Virus record (IMG/VR): IMGVR_UViG_3300042731_004712
Location: 1-37,402 of that record
Strand: one strand, 5' to 3'
DNA length: 37,402 nucleotides
From: a virus
Position numbers and translations under genes: made by a program. A model generated the notes under the pieces. It did not search any database and was not told where the DNA came from. It saw nothing but the letters and a program-made list of their open reading frames with translations. Numbering within the stretch: position 1 is the first letter of the stretch; every line of letters starts with the position of its first letter. Shown piece by piece: positions 22,676 through 31,065 of the stretch.

Positions 22676-23938
22676 ATGCCCGCACTCAAGGGCATGTACA
22701 CCGACTACTTCAACCCACTGGCGTGGAGTAGCTTCGCTCGTTCATCGTGGACTCAGCCTGAGGGTGCAGTCGCCGCCTACGTTCACGAGGCGCGTATCTT
22801 CAACGTCAACATGACCAACTGGACGGTGGACGTCGCCACCATCTTCGACCAGAAGGTCATGCTCGACCTGCAGGTTGCGAGTCCCTACATGAACGCCAAC
22901 CAGGGTGAGGGTCTCTACGTTGTACCGGAGGTAGGAGCGAAGTGTCTCATCTGCATTCCTTCGGACGGGCCGCCGCCGTTTGTCCTGGCCTTCATCATGC
23001 CTATGGTGACGATTCCCGATACCTCAAGCGAGGAGGCCCCTGCGGGAACCTCACCGGATGCGGCGGGCAATACGGAGAGTACCAGCGACTACACGTACGC
23101 AGGTGGCAGGACTCGTGGGAAGCCGGGCGACATCGTAGCCCGAACGAGAGATGGGAACTTCATGATTTTGCATCGTGGAGGAGTGGCCCAATTTGGCGCG
23201 ACCCCACTCGCACAACGGATTTGCATCCCGCTGCAGAACCTCGTCACCGACATCAGCCAGAAGTACAACCACTTCAACTCGGGCGGCTCCATCAACTGGG
23301 GTGTGCAGGACCGGGGTAACGACGACCCGGATACGGAATGGCGTCACACCGTGCGCGTGTTCGCCAACGATGAGTATGCAGACATGCGTTTCGCCATGGG
23401 TCGAGTACGTTCTCCAGTACCGGAGCCCACTGGTGATGCTGGTGAGGATTCAAACAACAACCAGCTCGAGATTGGGACTGACGAGGACACAGTCTTCGAG
23501 ATGGTGCTGGCCCGCAACGGGTTTGAGACGGATGCGGGTGAATTCAAGGCAGACGCTGAGGATGTGAAGCTGCGCATCTTCGTAGACCGTGCAGGCAACA
23601 TGATGGGGCGCTGGGAAGGCTCAGTGAACCTGCGGGTGAAGAAGAAGCTCCGGCTCACCGTGGACGACAACATCGAAATCTTCTGCAAGAAGAACGTGTC
23701 CGTCGAAGCCGAGGGCTCGGTGAAGCTCATCGGCAAGAGTGGTGCGGAGCTGGGCACGGCCGGAGGTGGCCTGGTGCTCAATGGTGGCGGAAAGCCGGTG
23801 GCATCGGTAGGCTCGACGGTACGCGTGGCCATCACGATTCCAATTGCCATCACCACACCGCAGGGACCAGGTACCATCCTCTCCGGTCAGTTCCTCGAAG
23901 GGGTCATCTCTACAGGTAACCCCACCATCCTCGTCTGA
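22676..23938 (+). CDS. Baseplate central spike (gp5/gpV-like)
   Basis: 420 residues. Residues about 35-105 fit the OB-fold domain of phage spike proteins (EARIFNVNMTNWTVDVA..., a bulk-solvent loop, then LYVVPEVGAKCLICIPSDGPPPFVLAFI), where the sequence V-P-E-V-G-x-x-C is typical. Residues about 320-365 (RLTVDDNIEIFCKKNVSVEA, SVKLIGKSGAELG) have the alternating pattern of the triple-stranded beta-helix that forms the membrane-piercing needle. The C-terminus is a glycine-rich end without a clear metal-binding HxH tip. Such spikes occur in contractile-tailed phages and type VI secretion. The ATG follows the polymerase stop directly. Confidence 0.85.
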   Translation: MPALKGMYTDYFNPLAWSSFARSSWTQPEGAVAAYVHEARIFNVNMTNWTVDVATIFDQKVMLDLQVASPYMNANQGEGLYVVPEVGAKCLICIPSDGPPPFVLAFIMPMVTIPDTSSEEAPAGTSPDAAGNTESTSDYTYAGGRTRGKPGDIVARTRDGNFMILHRGGVAQFGATPLAQRICIPLQNLVTDISQKYNHFNSGGSINWGVQDRGNDDPDTEWRHTVRVFANDEYADMRFAMGRVRSPVPEPTGDAGEDSNNNQLEIGTDEDTVFEMVLARNGFETDAGEFKADAEDVKLRIFVDRAGNMMGRWEGSVNLRVKKKLRLTVDDNIEIFCKKNVSVEAEGSVKLIGKSGAELGTAGGGLVLNGGGKPVASVGSTVRVAITIPIAITTPQGPGTILSGQFLEGVISTGNPTILV

Positions 23939-23941
23939 TTC

Positions 23942-24613
23942 ATGGCTCTACCCGACGCCTACCGCGCTATCAATCTCATCGACTTCAACGTCGGTGCGGC
24001 TGCAGCCGTCGCTCTGTTGAACCCACTGGGTGCTCAGATAGACGCGCTGCTCGCTCTCGGCCTCGGTCCATTCCAGGTTGCGCTGGCAGCACAGTTCAAC
24101 GCTGCGCTGGCAGCACAAGCTAGCCTGTCACTGAGTATCTCCATCGGCGACATCGGCATCATCGGTGCACTCAAGGCATCCATTGCTGCACTGGCTCAAC
24201 TGCAGGTTGCACTGGCTGGTGCTCTGTCACTCGGGCTTCCACCCATTCAGCTCAGTCTCGGTGCCGAGCTCGCTGCCACGGCGGCATTGGCTGCGACGCT
24301 ACAAGTACAACTTGGTGGGCTGCAGTTGCTCATCAAGGCTGCGCTGGCCATCAAGATTCCGGCGATTCAAGCTGCTGCCTCACTCACCGCTGCGCTCGGC
24401 GTGGGGCCGTTCTACATCATTTCCTTCTCTGGAACTACGGTGGGAGCAGTCTCCGCATGGCTGGCGGCCCAGGCTCCACAGCTACAGTCACCAGTGGATA
24501 CTGGGGTGCCTCCACTACCCTTCAGCCAGCCCGACGTCTTCGGGGTCCTCATCTTCGGGCCCACACCTTCTGCTAAAGCCAGCTTCGATGCCATAATCAG
24601 CGTACCGCCGTGA
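23942..24613 (+). CDS. Ala/Leu-rich hydrophobic protein next to the spike
   Basis: 223 residues of very biased composition: mostly Ala, Leu, Gly, Gln and Ile with almost no charge (for example ALAAQFNAALAAQASLSLSI). Repeated segments of about 20-25 residues begin with GL-P-x-Q or similar (LGPFQVALAAQF, LPPIQLSLGAEL, KIPAIQAAASL), which suggests an internal tandem repeat. The last 60 residues are more ordinary (SWLAAQAPQLQSPVD, Pro-rich end). No signal peptide is evident. I do not recognise it. Sitting between the spike and a large virion protein, it may be a tail-tip or tube-lumen protein that meets membrane. Confidence 0.7.
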   Translation: MALPDAYRAINLIDFNVGAAAAVALLNPLGAQIDALLALGLGPFQVALAAQFNAALAAQASLSLSISIGDIGIIGALKASIAALAQLQVALAGALSLGLPPIQLSLGAELAATAALAATLQVQLGGLQLLIKAALAIKIPAIQAAASLTAALGVGPFYIISFSGTTVGAVSAWLAAQAPQLQSPVDTGVPPLPFSQPDVFGVLIFGPTPSAKASFDAIISVPP

Positions 24614-24621
24614 GGAAAGAC

Positions 24622-26805
24622 ATGACGCAGCCTCTGTTCATCCAGCCTGAAGTCGCGCTCGAGAAGACCGCCGGTGAAGTCGACCTTCCCGAGGACCCGA
24701 ACCAGTGGCCGCAGGAAATCCTGCAGGAGCTGTACAAGCAGGTCCCGTACATCGCCGACTTCGAGCCTCACGTGACGATGGAGCGTGTGGACAGCGAGCG
24801 CGGCTACGGGATGGGGCAGGTCGAAATCTCGAGCAAGAGCGAAGCTCAGATGGGGACCAGCCCGGACATGATGGAGGCAGCCGGCATTCGTGCCGTCCGC
24901 ATCCCCGTCATCATCCGCGAGCGCAAGCTGGCTCCGTTCGACCTGCTCGTGAACGACACGGGCAAGGTGCTCCCGCTGACCGAGGCGCGCCTGCGTCAGG
25001 CGCTGTTCCGTCCTCAGGCGTTCGACGTCACCTCACAGACGCCTGGTGACCAGTCCATGATTTCGCAGCTCTACCCACCGTACCGTCAGAACTACGGCTT
25101 CGGTGGTGGTGGCGTGGCGATGAATGCTGGCATGGGCAAGCAGAGCTCGGTGCTCGAGGAGTACCTCATCAAGGAGCTAGAAGAGAAGGATGCCGGCTTC
25201 CGAAAGCCGCCCACCACGAAGGAGAAGACTGCCTCTGCCAAGGTCGCCTTCCACAGGACTGCCTCTCTCACTGCTGCTCTCATCACTACCTTCAACGAAT
25301 CCGACGTGGACTCGTTCTTCGAGAAGCTGGGCTCGGATGAGAGCCTGCAGGCAGCCTACCAGCACAACAACAGCGCTACGGTTGGACCGCTGGGAATCCT
25401 TGCCAAGTACGAGCCGGTGAGTCAGGAGAAGCGCGCCTCTGCACTGGCCTCCAACATCAAGCCGACGGTGGTCCAGCTCATCAAGCAGCCTGACGGCTAC
25501 CTCATGAAGACGGCCAGCGTCCTGTATTGGAGGCCGACCACCGTACCTGTGAGCCGCCGGGATGTGGTGCAGCACTTCGGTGAGAAGGTGGCGCTGGCAG
25601 CGGATGAGTCTGGCCAGGTCACCATGACCGAGGGCGCCACTGCCCAGCCTGATGAGGGTGCTCTCGACCAGGAGCAGCCTGAGGTCATCAACGAGGCGGG
25701 CCTATACAAGGTGACCGACGAACAGAGTGGGAAGGAGCTCATCGGCTTCGTCATCCCGAACCTGCTCGATGTCGATGGCACTCCCCTCCCTCTGGCGATG
25801 TTCACGAATGGCTCTCACTCGGCGATGCAGCCGGACATCATGGGCGTGCCTGCCGGCGACGGCGGCAACCTTCCTACAGGGGAGCCTGGTGGTTCTGGTG
25901 CCTTCTTCAGCTACACCGATGAGGGTGAGCTGCAGGCCACCATTCCGCTCGAGCTGCAGGGTGGTTCCTATGCCTCGCCGGGTGAGCCTCCTACCCTGAT
26001 GGGCAACACCTTCGACGGCCGGCCCGTGGAGGTGAGCATCCAGCCCAACATCCAGACGGTGCTTCAGTCACCCGAGGGCAAGGTGCTGATTCCCCAGCAC
26101 TGGCAGTGGACTCCGCTGGGCGCTGCGGATGCCGTGGCCCTGGTTGGCTCCGAGGAGCCTCAGGGCGAGGCCCCCGAGGACTGGCACGAGTCCGCCCCGG
26201 AGGGTGTCCCCGAGGGTATGGAGAGCAACGAGCCTGAGGAGGGCGAGGAGCAGAAGGAGAGCCACGTCTGGGTGCGAGGCGCCGAGGACTGCTTCAGCTT
26301 CGCCGGCCCGGCCGTGTCCAAGCTCGCCAGCGCGGAGACCCAGATGGTGGACCTGGACCAGGCGATGTTCCTCCTGGCGGCACTCGGGGTGGAGCAGGCC
26401 CACGGGGTCCAGAAGCTGGCTCACTCCCTGAACGAGCCTGTGAAAGTGGTGACGGGTCGACCCATCCGGCTGGCTGAGGAGCAGGACAAGTTGGCCCGCG
26501 CTCGGGCTCAGGAGCTCGTGGTCATCGCTGGGCGCCTACGTCGCGACCTCACGAAGGAGGCGGCGGTCATTCCCGACCCCACCGCTGTCGACACGGTCCT
26601 GAGCCTCGGGTTCATCAACCCCGAGAACATCATGAGCTTCGTGAGCTACATGCCCTCCATTGAGGAAGCACAGCAGAAACTCTGCGATTTGTTGCTGGCT
26701 GCCCGCGTTGGCATGGACCTGCCGACCACGGCGCTCGAGCGCGCAGTGCGCACGGTTGAAGAGGTCCTCGAGGGGCTCAAGGTTCTGGCATTCCAGGGTC
26801 AGTAG
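24622..26805 (+). CDS. Large virion protein, 727 aa
   Basis: The ATG at 24622 is preceded by GAGGAAAG; a GTG four codons earlier is the alternative. The N-terminus MTQPLFIQPEVALEKTAGEV carries the recurrent L-E-K-T-A motif. A basic, K/A-rich region near 195-220 has three more K-T-A or R-T-A sites (EKTASAKVAFHRTASLTAAL), and others follow (QEKRASAL, LMKTASVLYW). The middle is beta-rich and the region 520-560 is strongly acidic (EPEEGEEQKES). The C-terminal 200 residues are helical. I do not recognise the family; its length and position next to the spike indicate a tail or head-core component. Confidence 0.8.
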   Translation: MTQPLFIQPEVALEKTAGEVDLPEDPNQWPQEILQELYKQVPYIADFEPHVTMERVDSERGYGMGQVEISSKSEAQMGTSPDMMEAAGIRAVRIPVIIRERKLAPFDLLVNDTGKVLPLTEARLRQALFRPQAFDVTSQTPGDQSMISQLYPPYRQNYGFGGGGVAMNAGMGKQSSVLEEYLIKELEEKDAGFRKPPTTKEKTASAKVAFHRTASLTAALITTFNESDVDSFFEKLGSDESLQAAYQHNNSATVGPLGILAKYEPVSQEKRASALASNIKPTVVQLIKQPDGYLMKTASVLYWRPTTVPVSRRDVVQHFGEKVALAADESGQVTMTEGATAQPDEGALDQEQPEVINEAGLYKVTDEQSGKELIGFVIPNLLDVDGTPLPLAMFTNGSHSAMQPDIMGVPAGDGGNLPTGEPGGSGAFFSYTDEGELQATIPLELQGGSYASPGEPPTLMGNTFDGRPVEVSIQPNIQTVLQSPEGKVLIPQHWQWTPLGAADAVALVGSEEPQGEAPEDWHESAPEGVPEGMESNEPEEGEEQKESHVWVRGAEDCFSFAGPAVSKLASAETQMVDLDQAMFLLAALGVEQAHGVQKLAHSLNEPVKVVTGRPIRLAEEQDKLARARAQELVVIAGRLRRDLTKEAAVIPDPTAVDTVLSLGFINPENIMSFVSYMPSIEEAQQKLCDLLLAARVGMDLPTTALERAVRTVEEVLEGLKVLAFQGQ

Positions 26806-26852
26806 CACGAACTACTTGAGCATTCTCTCCGTCTGGTACATCTTCGGAGGGG

Positions 26853-27788
26853 ATGATTCGCCGCAGCCCGTGCGAGGTGTACATCAAGTACCTACTGGTA
26901 CACCCGGACAACTACAGCAATGATGACGTCATAGACCTGCTGCGGCTCAAGCAGCTCGATTTTCTCAGCCCCTCCTACCTGGACCGCCTGCGGCGTGGCC
27001 TAAAGCTGCCAAAGAACTTCCGGCCCCACGACCTATTGCACTCCGCGTCCAGCCGCTTCTTGGCGAAGCACTGCATCCACTACCTCTTCCACCCCAACAA
27101 GCCGGTGCGGCAGGCCCTGGAGATTCTCGAGGACCCCAGGGCCAAGGAGGACATGGAGGCGATGCTCATCACGGATGACCCTCTCGCTCTCATCTCTCAT
27201 CGGATGAAGGCACTAGGGCACGGTTGTGATGTGGAGGCTGTAGGACGCTACAAGTTCTTTTTCTTCAACACGAGCACTCTCGACAGCACTGAGCTGCGAG
27301 CCATCCTCCGACTGCGCGTGGACTTCGTTCATCCAGACTCGGATGAGTACGAAGACCAGATGCGCGCTGCGATGAAGAAGTCAGCCTATCGTGACCCACG
27401 GCGCATGATGGCGGACCAGCCTACGAGGACCATGGGCACCATCCTCAACCAGATGCGGATGGGGTACATGCCGAACCAGCTAGACCTGTCACGTCTGCTA
27501 ACGGCTACCAGAGCGTCCACCATGCTGCAGGCATTCACTTCGTCTCAGGTGGGCGGACACAGCGGTGCTTCGGAGACCAGGGACTACGTACTCGCCAGCA
27601 AGATGCTTGGGGAGATGATGAATGACATCGGCAGTCCAGACTCGGACCTGCAGGCTGAGCTGCAGGCCATTGCCTTGAAGACGGACAAGGAGGACGTGCC
27701 ATACATCGGTGAGCTCACTTCAGGAGAGCACACCGTAGACGTGATGCCGATTGCCAGCCCAGAGGAGTCAGCAGATGTCGAACGATGA
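26853..27788 (+). CDS. Unknown protein, 311 aa
   Basis: The ATG at 26853 follows a GGAGG only two bases upstream, a tight but usable ribosome site. The protein is mostly helical, with an N-terminal HPDNYSNDDVIDLLRLKQLDFLSPSYLDRLR segment, a FHPNKPVRQALEILEDPR helix and a C-terminal acidic tail. The middle (VGRYKFFFFNTSTLDS) is hydrophobic. The start resembles small HTH or adaptor domains but I see no firm motif. It precedes TerL by two small genes, so a packaging-related role, such as small terminase, is possible by position only. Confidence 0.7.
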   Translation: MIRRSPCEVYIKYLLVHPDNYSNDDVIDLLRLKQLDFLSPSYLDRLRRGLKLPKNFRPHDLLHSASSRFLAKHCIHYLFHPNKPVRQALEILEDPRAKEDMEAMLITDDPLALISHRMKALGHGCDVEAVGRYKFFFFNTSTLDSTELRAILRLRVDFVHPDSDEYEDQMRAAMKKSAYRDPRRMMADQPTRTMGTILNQMRMGYMPNQLDLSRLLTATRASTMLQAFTSSQVGGHSGASETRDYVLASKMLGEMMNDIGSPDSDLQAELQAIALKTDKEDVPYIGELTSGEHTVDVMPIASPEESADVER

Positions 27789-28248
27789 ACGAACGGTGGC
27801 GTTGCAGGGAGTGCCTGAGGACAAGGTGGTTGGGATGCTCGGTTCGGAGAGCAGGCTCATGGAAGGAACGGAAGCGGATGTGGTGAGGGCCGTGCCAAGG
27901 TTCGTGCGCACGGAGCTCCCACACTTCATCGCCGAGTTCACCGTCATAGATGGCGACCTCGTCATTCACTTCTTCCTGCCGAAGGCGGCGGGGGACCTGA
28001 GAAAAGCTGATGCCAATCAGCAGAAGAGATGGGAAGCCTACTGGCTGGAGCACTTCCCTCAGGTGCTGAGCCCGGTCGCCATGGAGTTCTTCCAAGCTGA
28101 CAAGCGCAGGCTGGTGGCAAAGTACACCCCTGACCTGGTGAGCTGGTACTTTCGGGCTCGGGGGTTTGGGAACGTGGTGGACCCAGCGACCCTCGCCGGG
28201 CAGTTCTACGCGGCGCTGAACGGTAGGTTGTCTCTGGGCGACACCTGA
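27775..28248 (+). CDS. Unknown protein, 157 aa
   Basis: The ATG at 27775 has AGGAG nine bases upstream and overlaps the previous gene by 14 bases; an earlier in-frame start (27751) lacks such a site. The protein begins MSNDERTVALQGVPEDKV and has an alpha/beta look: ELPHFIAEFTVIDGDLVIHFFLPK, then an aromatic helix (RWEAYWLEHFPQVLSP) and a second (DLVSWYFRARGFGNV). No recognised motif. Confidence 0.7.
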   Translation: MSNDERTVALQGVPEDKVVGMLGSESRLMEGTEADVVRAVPRFVRTELPHFIAEFTVIDGDLVIHFFLPKAAGDLRKADANQQKRWEAYWLEHFPQVLSPVAMEFFQADKRRLVAKYTPDLVSWYFRARGFGNVVDPATLAGQFYAALNGRLSLGDT

Positions 28249-28285
28249 ACTCGAATCGACCTGCACGAAATCGGAAGCGGTCGAC

Positions 28286-28513
28286 GTGCCATCCACACTC
28301 TCTCAGATACCCCTTAGTGTAAGCACTGAAGTGTTCACGGAGCTCTTTTGCGACGGGTTCTACAAGTTGCAGCGCTATCCAGTCACCATCAGGGTCCTCC
28401 GCAAAAGCGACTTGCCCGCTGAGGTTTGGTACGGCAGCGAACAGAGATTCACCGAGCCATTGAACTGCTTGACCCAGGTCGTCTGTGAACCTCGGAGGGT
28501 ACATGGCGGCTGA
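28286..28513 (+). CDS. Possible small gene before TerL (uncertain strand)
   Basis: The 254 bases between the 157-residue gene and TerL contain two candidate frames. A plus-strand GTG frame (75 residues, with TEVFTELFCDGFYKLQRYPV) ends by overlapping the TerL start, in keeping with the coupling used elsewhere in this operon. An opposing minus-strand frame starting at 28504 also looks protein-like in its first 80 residues (AFAEDPDGDWIALQLVEPVA) but then runs into the gene at 27775-28248. Neither has a good ribosome site. I favour the plus strand weakly. Confidence 0.3.
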   Translation: MPSTLSQIPLSVSTEVFTELFCDGFYKLQRYPVTIRVLRKSDLPAEVWYGSEQRFTEPLNCLTQVVCEPRRVHGG

Positions 28514-30314
28514 ACCAGTCTACGTCGAACCCGAGGACGAGTGGGACGATACTTGGTACGACGACCGCATTTGGATACCTGAGCCGGAGCTCGTCGAAGA
28601 CCCCATAGTCCTGCAGAACGCTAGGAAGAAGCAGGAGAAGATACCCGCTCTGACTCCAGCGGACTTCACCTCCTACGCGTTCTGGATGCCACGAGCGGAG
28701 AAGTTCATCGATGAAGATGGCAACGAAGACGAGCGCGTCAAGATAGACAAGTTCAGCTTCGAGGGTCGCCGGCACATGGTGCGTTGCTACAACACGCCGG
28801 CGAAGCGGCTGCTGTTGTTCTGTGGACGCCAGGTCGAGAAGAGCACTCTGCTGGGCAACATCATCATCTGCTACATGAGCCTCATCCCGACGTACAAGGC
28901 TCTGTATGTCAGTCCATCAGCTACGCAGACGAAGACCTTCAGCAACGACCGTGTGAAGGAACCCATCGAGACCAGCCCCGTGCTGCGTCGGTTCACCACG
29001 ACGATGCTGTCGCAGAACATCTTCGAGAAGCAGTTCATCAACCGCTCGAAGATTACGCTGCGCTACGCCTACCTGAATGCTGACCGCACGCGCGGCATCC
29101 CAGCCTACATGCTGGCCATCGATGAGTTCCAGGATGTGCTGCAGGACAACGTCCCGGTCATCGAGCAGTGTCTCAGCCACGCTCCCAAGACGTTGAAGCG
29201 CCAGGTGTACTCGGGGACACCGAAGAGTCTGGACAATCACCTCGAGTACTACCGCGCGAACATGAGCACCCAGAACGAGTGGGTGGTCCCTTGTGATGCT
29301 CATGGAGGAGAAGCAGGTAGGTTCTGGAACGTCCTTGGTGAGAAGAACATCGGCAAGCGTGGGCTCATCTGTGAGAAGTGCAAGCGGCTCATCAACCCGA
29401 TGCACCCAGACGCGACGTGGATGAGGATGGTGAAGGAGGCTCCTTGGGAGAGCTACCGCATCCCTCAGCTCATGGTGCCGTGGGTCGACTGGCAGAACGA
29501 CATCCTCCACAACTACGAGCACTACCCCCGAGAGAAGTTCTACAACGAGTGCCTCGGGCTCTCCTACGACTCCGGTCTTCGTCCACTCACCACCCGCCAA
29601 CTGAGAGACGCCTGCAAGGGCGAGCTGAAGATGGCGGACATGGAGAACTACCGCAAGCTCAGCTATGCGCAGGGCGTGTATGCCGGTATCGACTGGGGCA
29701 CAGGAGAGCACAGCTACACCGTCATCTTCCTCGGGATGTACATCGACATGAAGTTCCGGGTCATCTTCGCCCACCGGTTCGTGGGTGAGGAGGTGGACCC
29801 CGACGTGCAAATCGAGCGCATCATCGAGCTCATCCGGTTCTTCAACGTGAAGTGGATTGGCTCCGACTACGGCGGAGGATTTAGCAGCAACTACAAGTTG
29901 GTGAAGACGTTCGGCGCTCAGCGCGTGCGCAAGTTCCAGTACTTGGCTCGCTCTGCTCGAGGCAAGGTGGTGTGGGATGGGAAGCTGCAGCGCTACCTAG
30001 TGAGCCGCACTGAGGTAATGAGCGACATCTTCAACGCCATCAAGCGTGGCAAGTGTGAGTTCCCACGGTGGCAGGACTTCCGTGACCCCTTCGGTCAGGA
30101 CATGCTCAACATCTTCAGTGAGTACAACGAGAACCTGAAGATGATTCAGTACAAGCACGGCGTCGACAAGCCGGACGACTCCTTCCACGCGTTCTTGTAC
30201 TGCTGGCTCGCATCGATGTTCGACCACCCGCGCCCGGACATCATCGCGCCGGACACCGAGGACGCCCACGGCTTCCGCAAGCAGAACTGGCCGGGGCCAA
30301 TCGACCAGGGCTAG
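28503..30314 (+). CDS. terL: Terminase large subunit (TerL)
   Basis: 603 residues from the ATG at 28503, which follows GGAGGG. The ATPase half has a Walker A of unusual form, CGRQVEKST (108-115, Glu112 where Gly is common), and Walker B MLAIDEFQD (D207, E208). The RNase H-like nuclease half has its three acidic sites: GIDWGTGEH (D397), GSDYGGG (D455) and KPDDSFHA (D558/D559). Between the halves a CDAHGG...CEKC segment may bind zinc. Packaging motors of this type pump DNA through the portal and cut concatemers. The TAG stop overlaps the stop of the convergent HTH gene (CTAG). Confidence 0.95.
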   Translation: MAAEPVYVEPEDEWDDTWYDDRIWIPEPELVEDPIVLQNARKKQEKIPALTPADFTSYAFWMPRAEKFIDEDGNEDERVKIDKFSFEGRRHMVRCYNTPAKRLLLFCGRQVEKSTLLGNIIICYMSLIPTYKALYVSPSATQTKTFSNDRVKEPIETSPVLRRFTTTMLSQNIFEKQFINRSKITLRYAYLNADRTRGIPAYMLAIDEFQDVLQDNVPVIEQCLSHAPKTLKRQVYSGTPKSLDNHLEYYRANMSTQNEWVVPCDAHGGEAGRFWNVLGEKNIGKRGLICEKCKRLINPMHPDATWMRMVKEAPWESYRIPQLMVPWVDWQNDILHNYEHYPREKFYNECLGLSYDSGLRPLTTRQLRDACKGELKMADMENYRKLSYAQGVYAGIDWGTGEHSYTVIFLGMYIDMKFRVIFAHRFVGEEVDPDVQIERIIELIRFFNVKWIGSDYGGGFSSNYKLVKTFGAQRVRKFQYLARSARGKVVWDGKLQRYLVSRTEVMSDIFNAIKRGKCEFPRWQDFRDPFGQDMLNIFSEYNENLKMIQYKHGVDKPDDSFHAFLYCWLASMFDHPRPDIIAPDTEDAHGFRKQNWPGPIDQG

Positions 30315-31030
30315 CGGTTCGTCACCGCGTAGCGCATGATGCGGTACATCTCACCGCCGAACTCCTGAGGGAATGCCTTCCTCGCTTTTCTAACTCCGAA
30401 TTTGGCACTGAGGTAGGTGAAGAAGGATTGCCGGAATGCAGCTCTGGATGCTGTCAACTGGTGGTAGGCGTGCCGCAGCAGTGGGTTGTGGGCGGCCTCA
30501 TCGTAGTCGGCATTCTTGGCGAGTCGCCTCATCAGGGTGAGGTAGGGCTCCCATGGCTCCTCGGTCTTCATCACTTCAGCTACATGCTCCATGTAGATGT
30601 CGCAGATGCCGAAGAACTTGTCAGCCCAGTAGCTGACTCGCTCCTCACCGTTGATGACCCGCTTGCAATCCTCCTCCGCCTCGAGGTGCAGAGCGCGCAC
30701 GGACTCTGGGTCCGTGCTCAGCGACGGACCGTACCCAAACGCACGCATTAGCATGTCCGCCTTCCTCTGTGCTACACGCGCGGAGGCATAGGCTACCTTG
30801 GCGGTCATGGCAACGTCGGAGAGCTTCTCTCCACGCTCATGCGCTTCGGCTAGGGCCGCCACTTCCTCTCGGTCGTACATGAGCCTACCGAGTGGGTCCC
30901 CGTCGACTGGGTGGGCCTTGAGGATTTCCTTGTCTGTCCAGTAGGTTACCATCTTGACGGTGGTGCCCAAGATGGCTGCGGCCTCCTTGCGGCTGACCAG
31001 GTCCTCGCTTCCCATGCTCAATAGGTACAT
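30311..31030 (-). CDS. MerR/excisionase-like HTH protein
   Basis: 239 residues on the strand opposite its neighbours. Residues about 10-62 form a winged-helix or HTH_17-type domain: DLVSRKEAAAILGTTVKMVTYWTDKEIL, then GRLMYDREEVAALAEA. This layout, with an A-A-x-x-L-G-T helix-turn-helix and a V-x-Y-W-x-D recognition helix, is that of MerR and excisionase-like proteins. The remaining 170 residues are helical, with many basic residues at the end, and are not recognised. Start alternatives are 31030 and 31015; neither has a clear Shine-Dalgarno. It may regulate late genes or be a DNA-recognition subunit such as small terminase, which often has an HTH and lies beside TerL. Confidence 0.75.
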   Translation of the reverse strand: MYLLSMGSEDLVSRKEAAAILGTTVKMVTYWTDKEILKAHPVDGDPLGRLMYDREEVAALAEAHERGEKLSDVAMTAKVAYASARVAQRKADMLMRAFGYGPSLSTDPESVRALHLEAEEDCKRVINGEERVSYWADKFFGICDIYMEHVAEVMKTEEPWEPYLTLMRRLAKNADYDEAAHNPLLRHAYHQLTASRAAFRQSFFTYLSAKFGVRKARKAFPQEFGGEMYRIMRYAVTNR

Positions 31031-31065
31031 GGTACTTCTGTAGAGGACAACTGAAAGGGTTTCCG

